Shown here: positions 15,105 to 22,749 of the stretch, in pieces
Layout of the letters: every line of letters starts with the position of its first letter
How positions within the stretch are numbered: position 1 is the stretch's first letter
NCBI GenBank assembly: GCA_035541895.1
Contig: DATKMK010000062.1
Coordinates: 1-26,245, forward strand
Source of the DNA: DATKMK01 sp035541895
GTDB taxonomy: Bacteria > Desulfobacterota > Binatia > HRBIN30 > JACQVA1
Direction of reading: 5' to 3'
Length of the DNA: 26,245 nucleotides
The notes under the pieces: generated by a model
Seen by the model: only the letters and a program-made list of their open reading frames with translations
What the model was told of the DNA's origin: nothing
Databases searched by the model: none
Position numbers and translations under genes: made by a program

Positions 15105-16091
15105 ATGGACGCATTTGCGATCAAGGGCAGCCACCCGGTGATGGAAAAGATTCTCAGCATCGCACACAAGGTGGCGAGTACGGATTCGACGGTCCTGATC
15201 ATGGGCGAAAGCGGGACCGGCAAGGAATTGGTCGCCCGTTACATCCACAGCAATAGCCGCCGCGCCAGCAATCCCTTCATTGCAGTCAACTGCGGGGCGA
15301 TTCCCTCGGAATTGCTTGAATCCGAAATGTTCGGTCATGAGCGCGGCGCCTTTACCGGCGCCGTCGGCACGCGCATGGGCATGTTTCAATTGGCCAACGG
15401 CGGGACGATTTTTCTCGATGAGATTGGCGAAATGCCGCTCGCGCTTCAGGTCAAGCTGTTGCGGGTGCTGCAAGAGCGCGAGATTCGGCCGGTCGGCGCC
15501 GATCGCTCCGTCAAAGTGGATGTACGGGTGATCGCGGCGAGCAACCGCGAGTTGGCCTCGGAAGTGGAGAAGGGCCGTTTTCGTGAAGACTTGTTCTATC
15601 GGCTGCAGGTCATTCCCTTGGTGATTCCCCCCCTGCGGGAGCGCCGTTCCGACATTCCAATTCTAGTGCAGCACTTTCTCGACAAGCACAATCAGAAGCG
15701 CCAAGGGCCGCCCTGCCGGTTGTCCGACGAAGCGATGGTACATTTGTGGGAGTACGATTGGCCGGGCAACGTCCGCGAGTTGGAGAACCTCGTCGAACGG
15801 ATGGTGATATTGAGTGACGACGGGATCATCCAGGTGCAACACCTTCCGCCCAACATCCGCTCGTTCATTTCGGAGAAAAAGATTCCCCGACCGACACTCA
15901 CGGAAGAAGGCATCGATCTCAATCAAGCGGTGGAGGAATTCGAGTATCGACTGATCGACGAGGCGTTGCGACGCACCAAAGGCAACAAACAAGCGGCAGC
16001 GCGCTTGTTGGGGTTGAAGCGCACGACCCTGGTCGCCAAGCTTCGTCGTAAGGGAGGCAACGGCGATCCGGCACAAGGATACTTGATCTAA
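15105..16091 (+). CDS. Sigma-54-dependent transcriptional activator lacking an N-terminal sensory domain
   Basis: 328-aa bacterial enhancer-binding protein. The AAA+ core starts almost at once: Walker A GESGTGKE (residues 34-41), the sigma-54 contact loop GAFTGA (81-86), Walker B FLDEIGEM (103-110), sensor/arginine-finger region GRFREDLFYRL (157-167) and WPGNVRELENL (219-229). A Fis-type helix-turn-helix closes the protein (RRTKGNKQAAARLLGLKRTT, 289-308). No receiver, GAF or PAS domain is present, as in PspF. ATG 15105 is chosen for GAGGGG at 15089-15094; ATG 15063 is in frame but has no ribosome site. A stand-alone receiver gene follows after 27 bases and may supply the missing input. Confidence 0.92.
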   Translation: MDAFAIKGSHPVMEKILSIAHKVASTDSTVLIMGESGTGKELVARYIHSNSRRASNPFIAVNCGAIPSELLESEMFGHERGAFTGAVGTRMGMFQLANGGTIFLDEIGEMPLALQVKLLRVLQEREIRPVGADRSVKVDVRVIAASNRELASEVEKGRFREDLFYRLQVIPLVIPPLRERRSDIPILVQHFLDKHNQKRQGPPCRLSDEAMVHLWEYDWPGNVRELENLVERMVILSDDGIIQVQHLPPNIRSFISEKKIPRPTLTEEGIDLNQAVEEFEYRLIDEALRRTKGNKQAAARLLGLKRTTLVAKLRRKGGNGDPAQGYLI

Positions 16092-16118
16092 CTGCGAGCG
16101 CAGGGTGGAGTAGCAATC

Positions 16119-16577
16119 ATGACGACTACGGGCACGGAAGCAGACGCCTCCCCGAAGGGACGAGTATTGATCGTCGACGACGATCCGCACGCGCTGGAGA
16201 TCTTGTCGCGTCTGCTGGCGCGCGAGGGCTACACCTGCCGCACGGCCGACAGCGGGCAGCGGGGGCTCGACCTGCTCGCGAACGAGCCGGTTGATGTGAT
16301 CGTGCTCGACGTCATGATGCCGAACATGGACGGCCTACAAGTCTGCGAGCGCTTGCGCGCGAGCGACGCGCTGCGGGCCATTCCAGTGATCTTGCTGACG
16401 GCGAAGGACGATATGGAAACCCGCTCGCGCGGCATGGCCCTCGGCGTCAGCGAGTATCTCACCAAGCCGTTGAACAAGCACGAACTCTTCACCCGCTTGC
16501 GTGCCCAGTTGCACTCCCGAGAGCTGTTGGCCCGGGCAGCGGAAACCGCTGCCAAGGTCAACAAGAAGCCGTCGTAG
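16119..16577 (+). CDS. Single-domain response regulator (CheY-like receiver)
   Basis: 152-aa soluble receiver. The fold is VLIVDDDPHALEILSRLL with the acidic pocket Asp20-Asp21, phospho-acceptor Asp64 in VIVLDVMMPNMDG, Thr94 in ILLTAKDD and Lys116 in YLTKPLNKHEL. A 13-residue disordered N-terminus and about 20 Ala/Lys-rich C-terminal residues flank it; no output domain follows. GGTGGAG at 16104-16110 gives a strong ribosome site. It lies 27 bases after the receiver-less sigma-54 activator, so a phospho-signal passed to that activator is an attractive inference. No histidine kinase is encoded in the window. Confidence 0.93.
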   Translation: MTTTGTEADASPKGRVLIVDDDPHALEILSRLLAREGYTCRTADSGQRGLDLLANEPVDVIVLDVMMPNMDGLQVCERLRASDALRAIPVILLTAKDDMETRSRGMALGVSEYLTKPLNKHELFTRLRAQLHSRELLARAAETAAKVNKKPS

Positions 16578-16607
16578 CCGCGCCGCCAGCCACCCCACGA
16601 CGTGAGC

Positions 16608-17714
16608 ATGCGCCGGCCGCTCGCATCGATCACCGTGCTCGCCGTCGCGCTGGCTGTTCCGCTCGGCGCAGGCGCCGCCGATCGTTCGACGCTCCAACCC
16701 GCACCGAGCTCACCACCGAGGCCGGCCCTCGAACACGTCGCTCCACAAATCAAGGTGCCAGGCGTCCCCAGCGTCGAGCAATTCGGTCGTCCGCCTCAAG
16801 CGTTGCGGGTGTCCCCCAGGGCGCGTCTGCTCGTCTTCGCGCCCCATCCTGACGATGAGACGTTGGGTGCCGGTGGGTTGATCCAACGGGTGATTGAGAC
16901 CGATGGCATCGTGAAGGTCGTCTTTGTGACCAACGGGGACGGCTACCGCACCGGTGTCATCGCACAAACCAATCGCCCGAATGTGTCGCGCAATGATTTC
17001 CTCGCCTACGGCGAGCATCGACATCGCGAGGCGCTGCAGGCGCTCTCCGCTCTGGCGAGCCATCGCCTCTCGTCAGCCTTCCTGGGCTTTCCGGATGACG
17101 GGATCGACGACTTGTGGTCCGACAACTGGTCCGAAGCGCGGCCCTACCGATCTCCGTTCACCGATTCGGATCGCCCGCCGTACGATGGCGCGTTGCAGCC
17201 GAGCGTCGAGTATGCCGGCGTCGACCTGCGGCGCGAGATTCGCGACCTCCTCCAGCAATTTGCGCCAGATTGGGTGGTGATTCCGGATCCGCGCGATCGT
17301 CATCCCGATCACTGCTCGACCGGCGGGTTCGTCCTCGATGCCCTGCGAGAGTTGCGCGAAGCCCAAATCGCGCCGTTCTCCCGCACCGAAGTCCTGACCT
17401 ATCTCGTTCACTACCCGGAGTATCCCGGCAATCCGATGTGGCTCGCGCAGATCAATCACGCGGGCATCGGCGGATCGACCGCGGCACAGGAGAACCTCTC
17501 ACGTACGACATGGTTCCGTCTCGAACTGACCCCGAACGAACTCGCGCACAAGCACACCGCGCTCAGCCGCTACCGCTCGCAGATGCGGGTCATGGATCGA
17601 TTCCTCGCGCTCTTCATTCGTTCGGACGAAATCTTCGGCCATCTCAGCGGCGATCAGATCAGCACCATTCCGCGCGATTACGCCACACGCTGGCGGGCAC
17701 ATCGCCAGCCGTAA
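16608..17714 (+). CDS. PIG-L family deacetylase, exported
   Basis: 368-aa zinc-dependent N-acetyl-sugar deacetylase-like protein. A signal peptide is visible (basic MRRP, hydrophobic ITVLAVALAVPLG, AGA-A cleavage near residue 23), so it should act in the periplasm or outside. Metal-site motifs: APHPDDETLGAGG (residues 78-90) with His80/Asp82/Asp83, and RHPDHCSTGG (231-240) with His232/His235. Relatives remove acetyl groups from GlcNAc-containing glycolipids, antibiotics or mycothiol precursors; the substrate is unknown. GTG 16602 is an alternative start two codons upstream; neither has a strong ribosome site. A 7-bp hairpin (17703-17721) straddles the stop codon. It follows the response regulator by about 30 bases. 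Confidence 0.88.
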   Translation: MRRPLASITVLAVALAVPLGAGAADRSTLQPAPSSPPRPALEHVAPQIKVPGVPSVEQFGRPPQALRVSPRARLLVFAPHPDDETLGAGGLIQRVIETDGIVKVVFVTNGDGYRTGVIAQTNRPNVSRNDFLAYGEHRHREALQALSALASHRLSSAFLGFPDDGIDDLWSDNWSEARPYRSPFTDSDRPPYDGALQPSVEYAGVDLRREIRDLLQQFAPDWVVIPDPRDRHPDHCSTGGFVLDALRELREAQIAPFSRTEVLTYLVHYPEYPGNPMWLAQINHAGIGGSTAAQENLSRTTWFRLELTPNELAHKHTALSRYRSQMRVMDRFLALFIRSDEIFGHLSGDQISTIPRDYATRWRAHRQP

Positions 17715-17751
17715 GCTGGCGCAGCCGCGCGATCGTGCTATCGTCTCTCGC

Positions 17752-18516
17752 GTGTCGTTGCTGAACGTTCGGATCGTCTTGCACCAACCGCGGGGTGCGG
17801 CAAACGTCGGCGCTGCGGCGCGTGCGATCGCCAACATGGGGCTCGGCGAACTGGCGCTGGTGCGCACGCAGCCTCTGCGCGAGACGTGGATGCGCGCCAT
17901 GGCCGCCCACGCCGGCGACGTGATTGATCGAATGCGCCGCTTCCGGACGCTGGCGGAAGCCGTCGCCGACTGTGCGCTGGTGGTCGGCACCACCTGCCGC
18001 AACGGCCCGTACCGCCACGGATCACGATCGCCGCGAGACATCGCGCCGGAAATCGTTCGCCGCGCCCAATTGCAAACGGTCGCGATCGTGTTTGGACCCG
18101 AAGACCACGGCCTGCGCAACCACGACCTGCACCACTGCCAGCAACTGATCACCATCCCCACCGCTCCGGCGTACACGTCGCTCAATCTAGCCCAGGCGGT
18201 GATGCTGTGTGCATACGAGTTGCACCTCGCAGCCGCTGCACCCACACCCGCGGCGGAGCCGGCATCGATCGCAACTTCGGCTGAGGTCGAACGGATGTAC
18301 GCCCATTTGCGCGCAGCGCTGTTGTCGATCGGCTTTCTGCATCCCGACAACCCGGACCACATCATGCTCGCGCTTCGACGTCTCTTCGGCCGCACCACGC
18401 TCGACACGCGCGAAGTCCGCATCCTTCTCGGTCTCGCTCGCCAGATCGAGTGGTTTGGGCGCGGCGGCCATGCGGTGGTGAATCGCGTCACCGCTTCGAT
18501 CCGGCGCGAGGCCTGA
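17752..18516 (+). CDS. trmJ: TrmJ-like tRNA 2'-O-methyltransferase (SPOUT/TrmH superfamily)
   Basis: 254 aa, GTG start. N-terminal RIVLHQPRGAANVGAAARAIANMG contains the Asn and Arg conserved in TrmJ (NxGAAARAxKNMG). The C-terminal part of the SPOUT domain shows the SAM-binding knot: AIVFGPEDHGLRNHDL (residues 111-126) and TIPTAPAYTSLNLAQAVMLCAYEL (134-157). A helical C-terminal extension of about 90 residues matches TrmJ-type proteins, which methylate position 32 of tRNAs. Related TrmH/YibK enzymes act on other positions, so the exact target is not certain. Its stop overlaps the next start by one base (TGATG). Confidence 0.88.
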   Translation: MSLLNVRIVLHQPRGAANVGAAARAIANMGLGELALVRTQPLRETWMRAMAAHAGDVIDRMRRFRTLAEAVADCALVVGTTCRNGPYRHGSRSPRDIAPEIVRRAQLQTVAIVFGPEDHGLRNHDLHHCQQLITIPTAPAYTSLNLAQAVMLCAYELHLAAAAPTPAAEPASIATSAEVERMYAHLRAALLSIGFLHPDNPDHIMLALRRLFGRTTLDTREVRILLGLARQIEWFGRGGHAVVNRVTASIRREA

Positions 18517-18725
18517 TGGCGGATGTGATTCCATTTGCGGACCTGGTCCGCGCGCGTCGGCGTGACCGCGAGCGCGCGTCGGCCGAGCACTGCGTGCAGT
18601 TGATCGAACTCAACCTGCGGCTGGCGTTGGAGCAGTTTGCCCTTGCATCTTCCGACGAGCAGCACCTGTGGGCACGGCGCCTGCGCGTGTTGAGTGAGTT
18701 GCTGGAGTACGCCCTTCGCGCGTGA
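18516..18725 (+). CDS. Small hypothetical protein (69 aa), translationally coupled to trmJ
   Basis: ATG 18516 shares a base with the trmJ stop. The product begins MADVIPFADLVRARRRDRER and continues as an amphipathic, Leu/Arg/Glu-rich helical peptide ending LRVLSELLEYALRA. No signal peptide, membrane segment, Cys motif or known domain is evident; a short helical hairpin is plausible. The frame extends upstream to 18450, but that part lies in trmJ. The final 116 bases are antisense to the 3' end of the HTH gene on the other strand. Coding is supported by the coupling, not by homology. Confidence 0.6.
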   Translation: MADVIPFADLVRARRRDRERASAEHCVQLIELNLRLALEQFALASSDEQHLWARRLRVLSELLEYALRA

Positions 18726-19584
18726 GAGTAGCCTCGGCAAGCAGCGCAATCCCGCCCTCGCGGAGAATCTGCCGCAGCCATTCCTTGCTGATGCCGTTCA
18801 CGACGTGCTGCTGCACCAAATGTTGGCGCAACACCGCGAGCGACCAGCGCTCTGCGTACAACCCAAAGGCGCGCGGCGACTGCTGGGCCACGGCGCGGAT
18901 GCGTTGGCGAGTCTCTGCCGTGAACACAACCGGCTCACCGTACCGCCGCGACTCGAACAGCGCCCGTACCCCGCCCTCACGATAGCGAGCGATCCACCGG
19001 CGCACGGTCGTCTGCGAGGTGTTGAGATCTGCGGCAATCGCCTTGATGGGATCGTCCGCCGCCGCAGCTAGCACGATCGTCGCGCGCGCCCGCAATGCCG
19101 GGATCAATTGCATGTGTCCGAGCTGCTCACGCTCTTCAGGTACGAGCGTCACCGGGGCGCAGTCGTCGCCGCGCCAACTTCGAGGCCGTCCGTTCATCTC
19201 GAGGAGGATCTGTCGCAAGCGTTCCGGACTGATGTCGCGGACAACATGCGTCCGCTTGAGATGCGCTCGCAGCTTGACCAGCGACCAGACCACCCCGGAG
19301 TCGTTTGTCGCCGCCCCTTGGATCGCCGCGCGGGTCTGATCATCAAAGGTGCGTCGCACCGGCGGCCGACGACTGTCGCGCTCAATCGCACCAAGTCCGC
19401 CCTGCTGATAGCGCGCGAGCCACCGCCGCACGGTTTCGCGATGGATACCTAACTGAGCGGCAATGGCGTCGATCACGGTGCCACGTTGGCGTTCAGTTAC
19501 GATCGCAGCAATCTGCCGCTGCCGCGGTGTACCGTGAACCAACCACTGCCGGAGCGTCGCCGCGTGTTGTTCGAAGCACGCCAT
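18610..19584 (-). CDS. Tandem-duplicated helix-turn-helix/winged-helix protein, IS630 N-terminus-like, no DDE domain
   Basis: 324 aa. Two similar units are visible. Unit 1 (about 21-135) has DAIAAQLGIHRETVRRWLAR, GGLGAIERDSRR and WSLVKLRAHL...ISPERLRQIL. Unit 2 (about 164-278) has KAIAADLNTSQTTVRRWIAR, GGVRALFESRR and WSLAVLRQHL...ISKEWLRQIL. Each resembles the HTH_29/HTH_32 winged-helix head of IS630/Tc1-mariner transposases, which bind terminal DNA. No catalytic DDE domain follows; after residue ~280 the sequence becomes low-complexity and overlaps the 69-aa gene antisense. It could be a domesticated DNA-binding protein or a decayed transposase. ATG 19584 has an excellent GGGGGGAGG leader; the frame upstream of it is unsupported. 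Confidence 0.7.
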   Translation of the reverse strand: MACFEQHAATLRQWLVHGTPRQRQIAAIVTERQRGTVIDAIAAQLGIHRETVRRWLARYQQGGLGAIERDSRRPPVRRTFDDQTRAAIQGAATNDSGVVWSLVKLRAHLKRTHVVRDISPERLRQILLEMNGRPRSWRGDDCAPVTLVPEEREQLGHMQLIPALRARATIVLAAAADDPIKAIAADLNTSQTTVRRWIARYREGGVRALFESRRYGEPVVFTAETRQRIRAVAQQSPRAFGLYAERWSLAVLRQHLVQQHVVNGISKEWLRQILREGGIALLAEATLTREGRTPATHSTRAGAVPTGAARRKMQGQTAPTPAAG

Positions 19585-19770
19585 GATGCCTCCCCCCCGT
19601 TGGCGTCCGGTTGCGCTGCAGGCACAGTGCCGCTTACAAGCCCGCGCGATCGCGACGGAGCTTCTGTAGGCGACATGGAGAGTGGGGCAACAAGGGCGGG
19701 AATTTCCCCCAAAGCGAGCGAATGTCCGCACAGGTTGCAATGGTCCGGCCGCACTGCTGAACTGCCGGCG

Positions 19771-21150
19771 ATGTCTCGCTCGACCCGAGCAATTGCTGCG
19801 CTGAGCATGCTTCTCGTCTGCGGCGCGGTGAGCACCGCAATGGCGACGTCCTCCTACGAATCCGAACGCGATCTGGGTCGGAACTTTGCGCTGCAAGCGC
19901 GAGCCCGGTTGCCTCTCGTCGACGACGTCGAGGTGGTCGGATACGTCTCCCATATCGGCCAACAAATCGTCGCGTCGCTCGACGGGAATCCCTTCCCGTA
20001 CCAATTCTTTGTGGTGCGCGATCCGAAGATCAATGCGTTCGCCGTGCCCGGCGGGTATATCTACGTGCACTCCGGCCTATTGACGCAGGCAGTCAACGAC
20101 GATGAAGTCGCGGGCGTGCTCGGACACGAGATCGCGCACGTGCACGCACACCATCTGGCGCGCGAGCAAGACGCCACCCGATTGATGAACTATGCGACGC
20201 TGTTCGGCGTGCTGCTGTCGGTGGTGAACCCCGCGGCCGGGGCCGGTGCCATGGCAGCGGGCGCAACGACCCAGCTCAAGTATCGTCGCGAGTTCGAACA
20301 GGAAGCCGACTATCTCGGCGCCGGCTACATGCAAAAGGCGGGGTTCGATCCGCATGGAATGCTCGACTTCTTCAAGCGTCTGGCCGACCAGCAACGCCTC
20401 GCTGCCTCCGCCGCCCCGCCCTATCTCCTCTCGCACCCGCTCACCGACGAGCGACTCACTCACCTGGAAAGCGTGCTGCACACCTCGCAATGGGTCGCGG
20501 TCGCGCGACCACCGACGTCGGCCGCGCTTGCACGCGTGCAGTTGCTGGCGCACGCCGCAACTGCATTGCCGGGCGACCTCGTCTCGCTCTATCACCGCCG
20601 AGTCGACGACCATCCGAACGACGCCCACGCCCGCTATCTGCTGGGCGTCGCATTGCTCGAAACCGGCGCGTTGGATGCGGCGCGCCGCACCCTTGAGCAA
20701 GCCGCCAACATGGGCTGGACTGCTGCCGATCGCGAACTCGGTCGCACGTGGCTGCGGTTGCGCGATCCGCAGCGCGCTCGCATGCTGTTGGCGCGCGCCG
20801 CCGAAACCGATCCCAACGATGCCGGCGCCCATGCCGAGTTGGCCAAAGCGCTCCAGGCCCTCGGTGATGCCGCGGGCGCCTTGAGCGAATTCACCCGCGC
20901 CGTCGACTTGGTTCCGGACTTCGCCGACGCGCACTACAGCTTGGGTATGCTCGCCGGACGCAGCGGGCAGGAAGCCGATGGCTATTTTCACATCGCCGAG
21001 GCGTTGCGGCTCCGTGGCGAATACGACGCCGCACTCAAGCAGTACGAGAAAGCAGCGCCACTACTATCGGCCGGCAGTGAACGGGCTGAATACGTTCAGG
21101 CGCAGATCGATACGCTGAACGACTTCCTCGGTCACCGCTCGCGCCGCTAG
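19771..21150 (+). CDS. M48 family metalloprotease with C-terminal TPR repeats (BepA-like)
   Basis: 459-aa exported zinc protease. A signal peptide runs from MSRSTR through ALSMLLVCGAVSTAMA (cleavage near residue 25). The peptidase has the GHEIAHVHAHH motif (zinc ligands His119 and His123, catalytic Glu120) and the third ligand Glu178 in FEQEADYLGAGYM. From about residue 265 to the end the sequence is Ala/Leu-rich TPR-like helices (YLLGVALLETGALDAARRTLEQA, then AHAELAKALQALGDAAGALSEF). This architecture matches BepA/YfgC, which handles outer-membrane protein assembly and turnover in the periplasm. In-frame codons upstream to 19486 lie in the divergent region and lack a signal peptide. Its 3' end converges with the kinase gene, 14 bases apart. 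Confidence 0.92.
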   Translation: MSRSTRAIAALSMLLVCGAVSTAMATSSYESERDLGRNFALQARARLPLVDDVEVVGYVSHIGQQIVASLDGNPFPYQFFVVRDPKINAFAVPGGYIYVHSGLLTQAVNDDEVAGVLGHEIAHVHAHHLAREQDATRLMNYATLFGVLLSVVNPAAGAGAMAAGATTQLKYRREFEQEADYLGAGYMQKAGFDPHGMLDFFKRLADQQRLAASAAPPYLLSHPLTDERLTHLESVLHTSQWVAVARPPTSAALARVQLLAHAATALPGDLVSLYHRRVDDHPNDAHARYLLGVALLETGALDAARRTLEQAANMGWTAADRELGRTWLRLRDPQRARMLLARAAETDPNDAGAHAELAKALQALGDAAGALSEFTRAVDLVPDFADAHYSLGMLAGRSGQEADGYFHIAEALRLRGEYDAALKQYEKAAPLLSAGSERAEYVQAQIDTLNDFLGHRSRR

Positions 21151-21164
21151 CGGGGCGAGGCCGG

Positions 21165-22736
21165 TCACTGGCGCGCACGCAGGGTGTCTTCGATCGCTCG
21201 CGTCACGATCCCAGGCGCGCAGTCGGTATCAACCACGACATGGTCGTCGGCTGCATCAGAAGCCAACGGCTCGAAACGCGCCCGCTGTTCGACGTAGACG
21301 TTCCAATCGGCATCAGACGCTACGCCCGTCTCCCGCCCGCGCTTCGCAAGCCGTTCCCGAATGACCGCGTCCGGGCACAGGCATTCGACGAACAGAATCG
21401 GCACGCGCAGCCGGCCCGCAACTGCCCGCAATGTGTCTCGATCGCGCCGCCGTTGGAATGTGGCGTCGACGATAACCCCGCGACCAGCCGTGATCTCCGC
21501 ACCCGCGCGCGCACAGAGGGCGTCGTAGGTCGCGGCACGTTGCTCCGGCGTGTACAGACCTTGGTCATACGCCGCGCGCTGTCCCGCGCTCGACGCCGCG
21601 CCGGCAATTTGCTTGCGAATCACATCGGAACTCAAGTGCGTGAACCCGGTACGCTCGTGCAACTTCGCGGCGATCATCGATTTGCCGCTGCCGCTCAGTC
21701 CGCACATTGCAACCAGCAACGGGCGGTCGCTCCACGTGTACCGATACGCGAGGGCGAAGTGTCGCTCCGCGCTCGCGCGCGCCGCCGCGCGCTCGGTCTC
21801 GCCGACTTCTGGCTCCACACTTTTCAAGCTGTCGACCTTGCCGCGCACATAGGCCCGATAGCAGCGATAAAATCCCATCAACCGCGGCAGCCCGTTGTCC
21901 CCCGAGCCTTCGACGTAGGACGCAATCAGTCGCGCCGCCAAGTCTGGACGATCGTGGTAGTCGAGATCCATCGCCAAGAAAGCGATTTCCGAGGCGACAT
22001 CGCAATAGCGGAATTGCTGATTGAACTCGATGCAGTCGAAGATCACCAGCCCGTCGGTGAAGCAGACGTGCTCGCTGTGCAGATCGCCGTGACAGTCGCG
22101 GATACGGCCAGAAGTTTGTCGCTCGCGGAAGAGCGACTCCTCTCGTCGCAGGAAGGTTGCGCTGAAGTCGTGAATCGCGTCATCGTCCACCGCAGGGATG
22201 GTCCGGTCGCGGAAGGGTCGGACGCCGGTGTAGTTGTCCTCTAGAATTCCCCAGATCGCCGCCGGATCGCCGTTGCTCCTCACTATCGGACCACCGTCGG
22301 CTTCCCGATGGAACGCCGCGAGCCGCGCGGCGATGCGGTCGATCATCGACTCGCTGACCTCGCCGTGTTCGAGCAAGTGGTCCAACAGCCGATCATCCGG
22401 CAGACGGCGCATGTGGACCGCGTACTCGACGGCGCCCGGCTGATCTTCGGGCGCGAGAGCGTACTGGTCACGGTCGGACGCGATCGCGACCACGCCGTGG
22501 TACACATCGGCTGCGAGTCGGCGATTGAGACGAACTTCTTCCCGACAAAAGTGATGACGGCGTTCGAGGGAGGAAAAATCCAGGAACGTGAACCGCACCG
22601 GCTTCTTGATCTTGTACACGTCATCGCCGGCGAGCAGCACGTATGAGATGTGGGTCTGCACCAGTTCGACCGTCGCCGGCCGGTGTGGATAAAAGTTCGG
22701 CCGCACCATCGCGGCAATCAGCGGCGGCAGCTCCAT
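21165..22736 (-). CDS. Fused aminoglycoside-phosphotransferase-like / P-loop kinase protein
   Basis: 523 aa, cytosolic. The N-terminal two thirds is a phosphotransferase/kinase-like fold: VYKIKKPVRFTFLDFS (residues 41-56, ATP-site lysines), the catalytic loop RIRDCHGDLHSEHVCF, and IFDCIEFNQQFRYCDVASE with the metal Asp. The C-terminal third is a separate P-loop kinase: GLSGSGKS (346-353) and SSDVIRKQIAG. Such two-domain proteins (COG2187 + COG0645) are widespread and annotated as bifunctional phosphotransferase/ATP-binding protein; the substrate is unknown and antibiotic resistance should not be inferred. ATG 22736 lies 13 bases after the acyl-CoA ligase stop; earlier in-frame starts overlap the ligase. 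Confidence 0.85.
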   Translation of the reverse strand: MELPPLIAAMVRPNFYPHRPATVELVQTHISYVLLAGDDVYKIKKPVRFTFLDFSSLERRHHFCREEVRLNRRLAADVYHGVVAIASDRDQYALAPEDQPGAVEYAVHMRRLPDDRLLDHLLEHGEVSESMIDRIAARLAAFHREADGGPIVRSNGDPAAIWGILEDNYTGVRPFRDRTIPAVDDDAIHDFSATFLRREESLFRERQTSGRIRDCHGDLHSEHVCFTDGLVIFDCIEFNQQFRYCDVASEIAFLAMDLDYHDRPDLAARLIASYVEGSGDNGLPRLMGFYRCYRAYVRGKVDSLKSVEPEVGETERAAARASAERHFALAYRYTWSDRPLLVAMCGLSGSGKSMIAAKLHERTGFTHLSSDVIRKQIAGAASSAGQRAAYDQGLYTPEQRAATYDALCARAGAEITAGRGVIVDATFQRRRDRDTLRAVAGRLRVPILFVECLCPDAVIRERLAKRGRETGVASDADWNVYVEQRARFEPLASDAADDHVVVDTDCAPGIVTRAIEDTLRARQ

Positions 22737-22749
22737 CGCGCGGCGGAAC

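Noticed and set aside
21165..22736. Aminoglycoside resistance gene
   Set aside because: The APH-like fold is fused to a P-loop kinase in a common housekeeping-type architecture; nothing in the sequence supports antibiotic modification.
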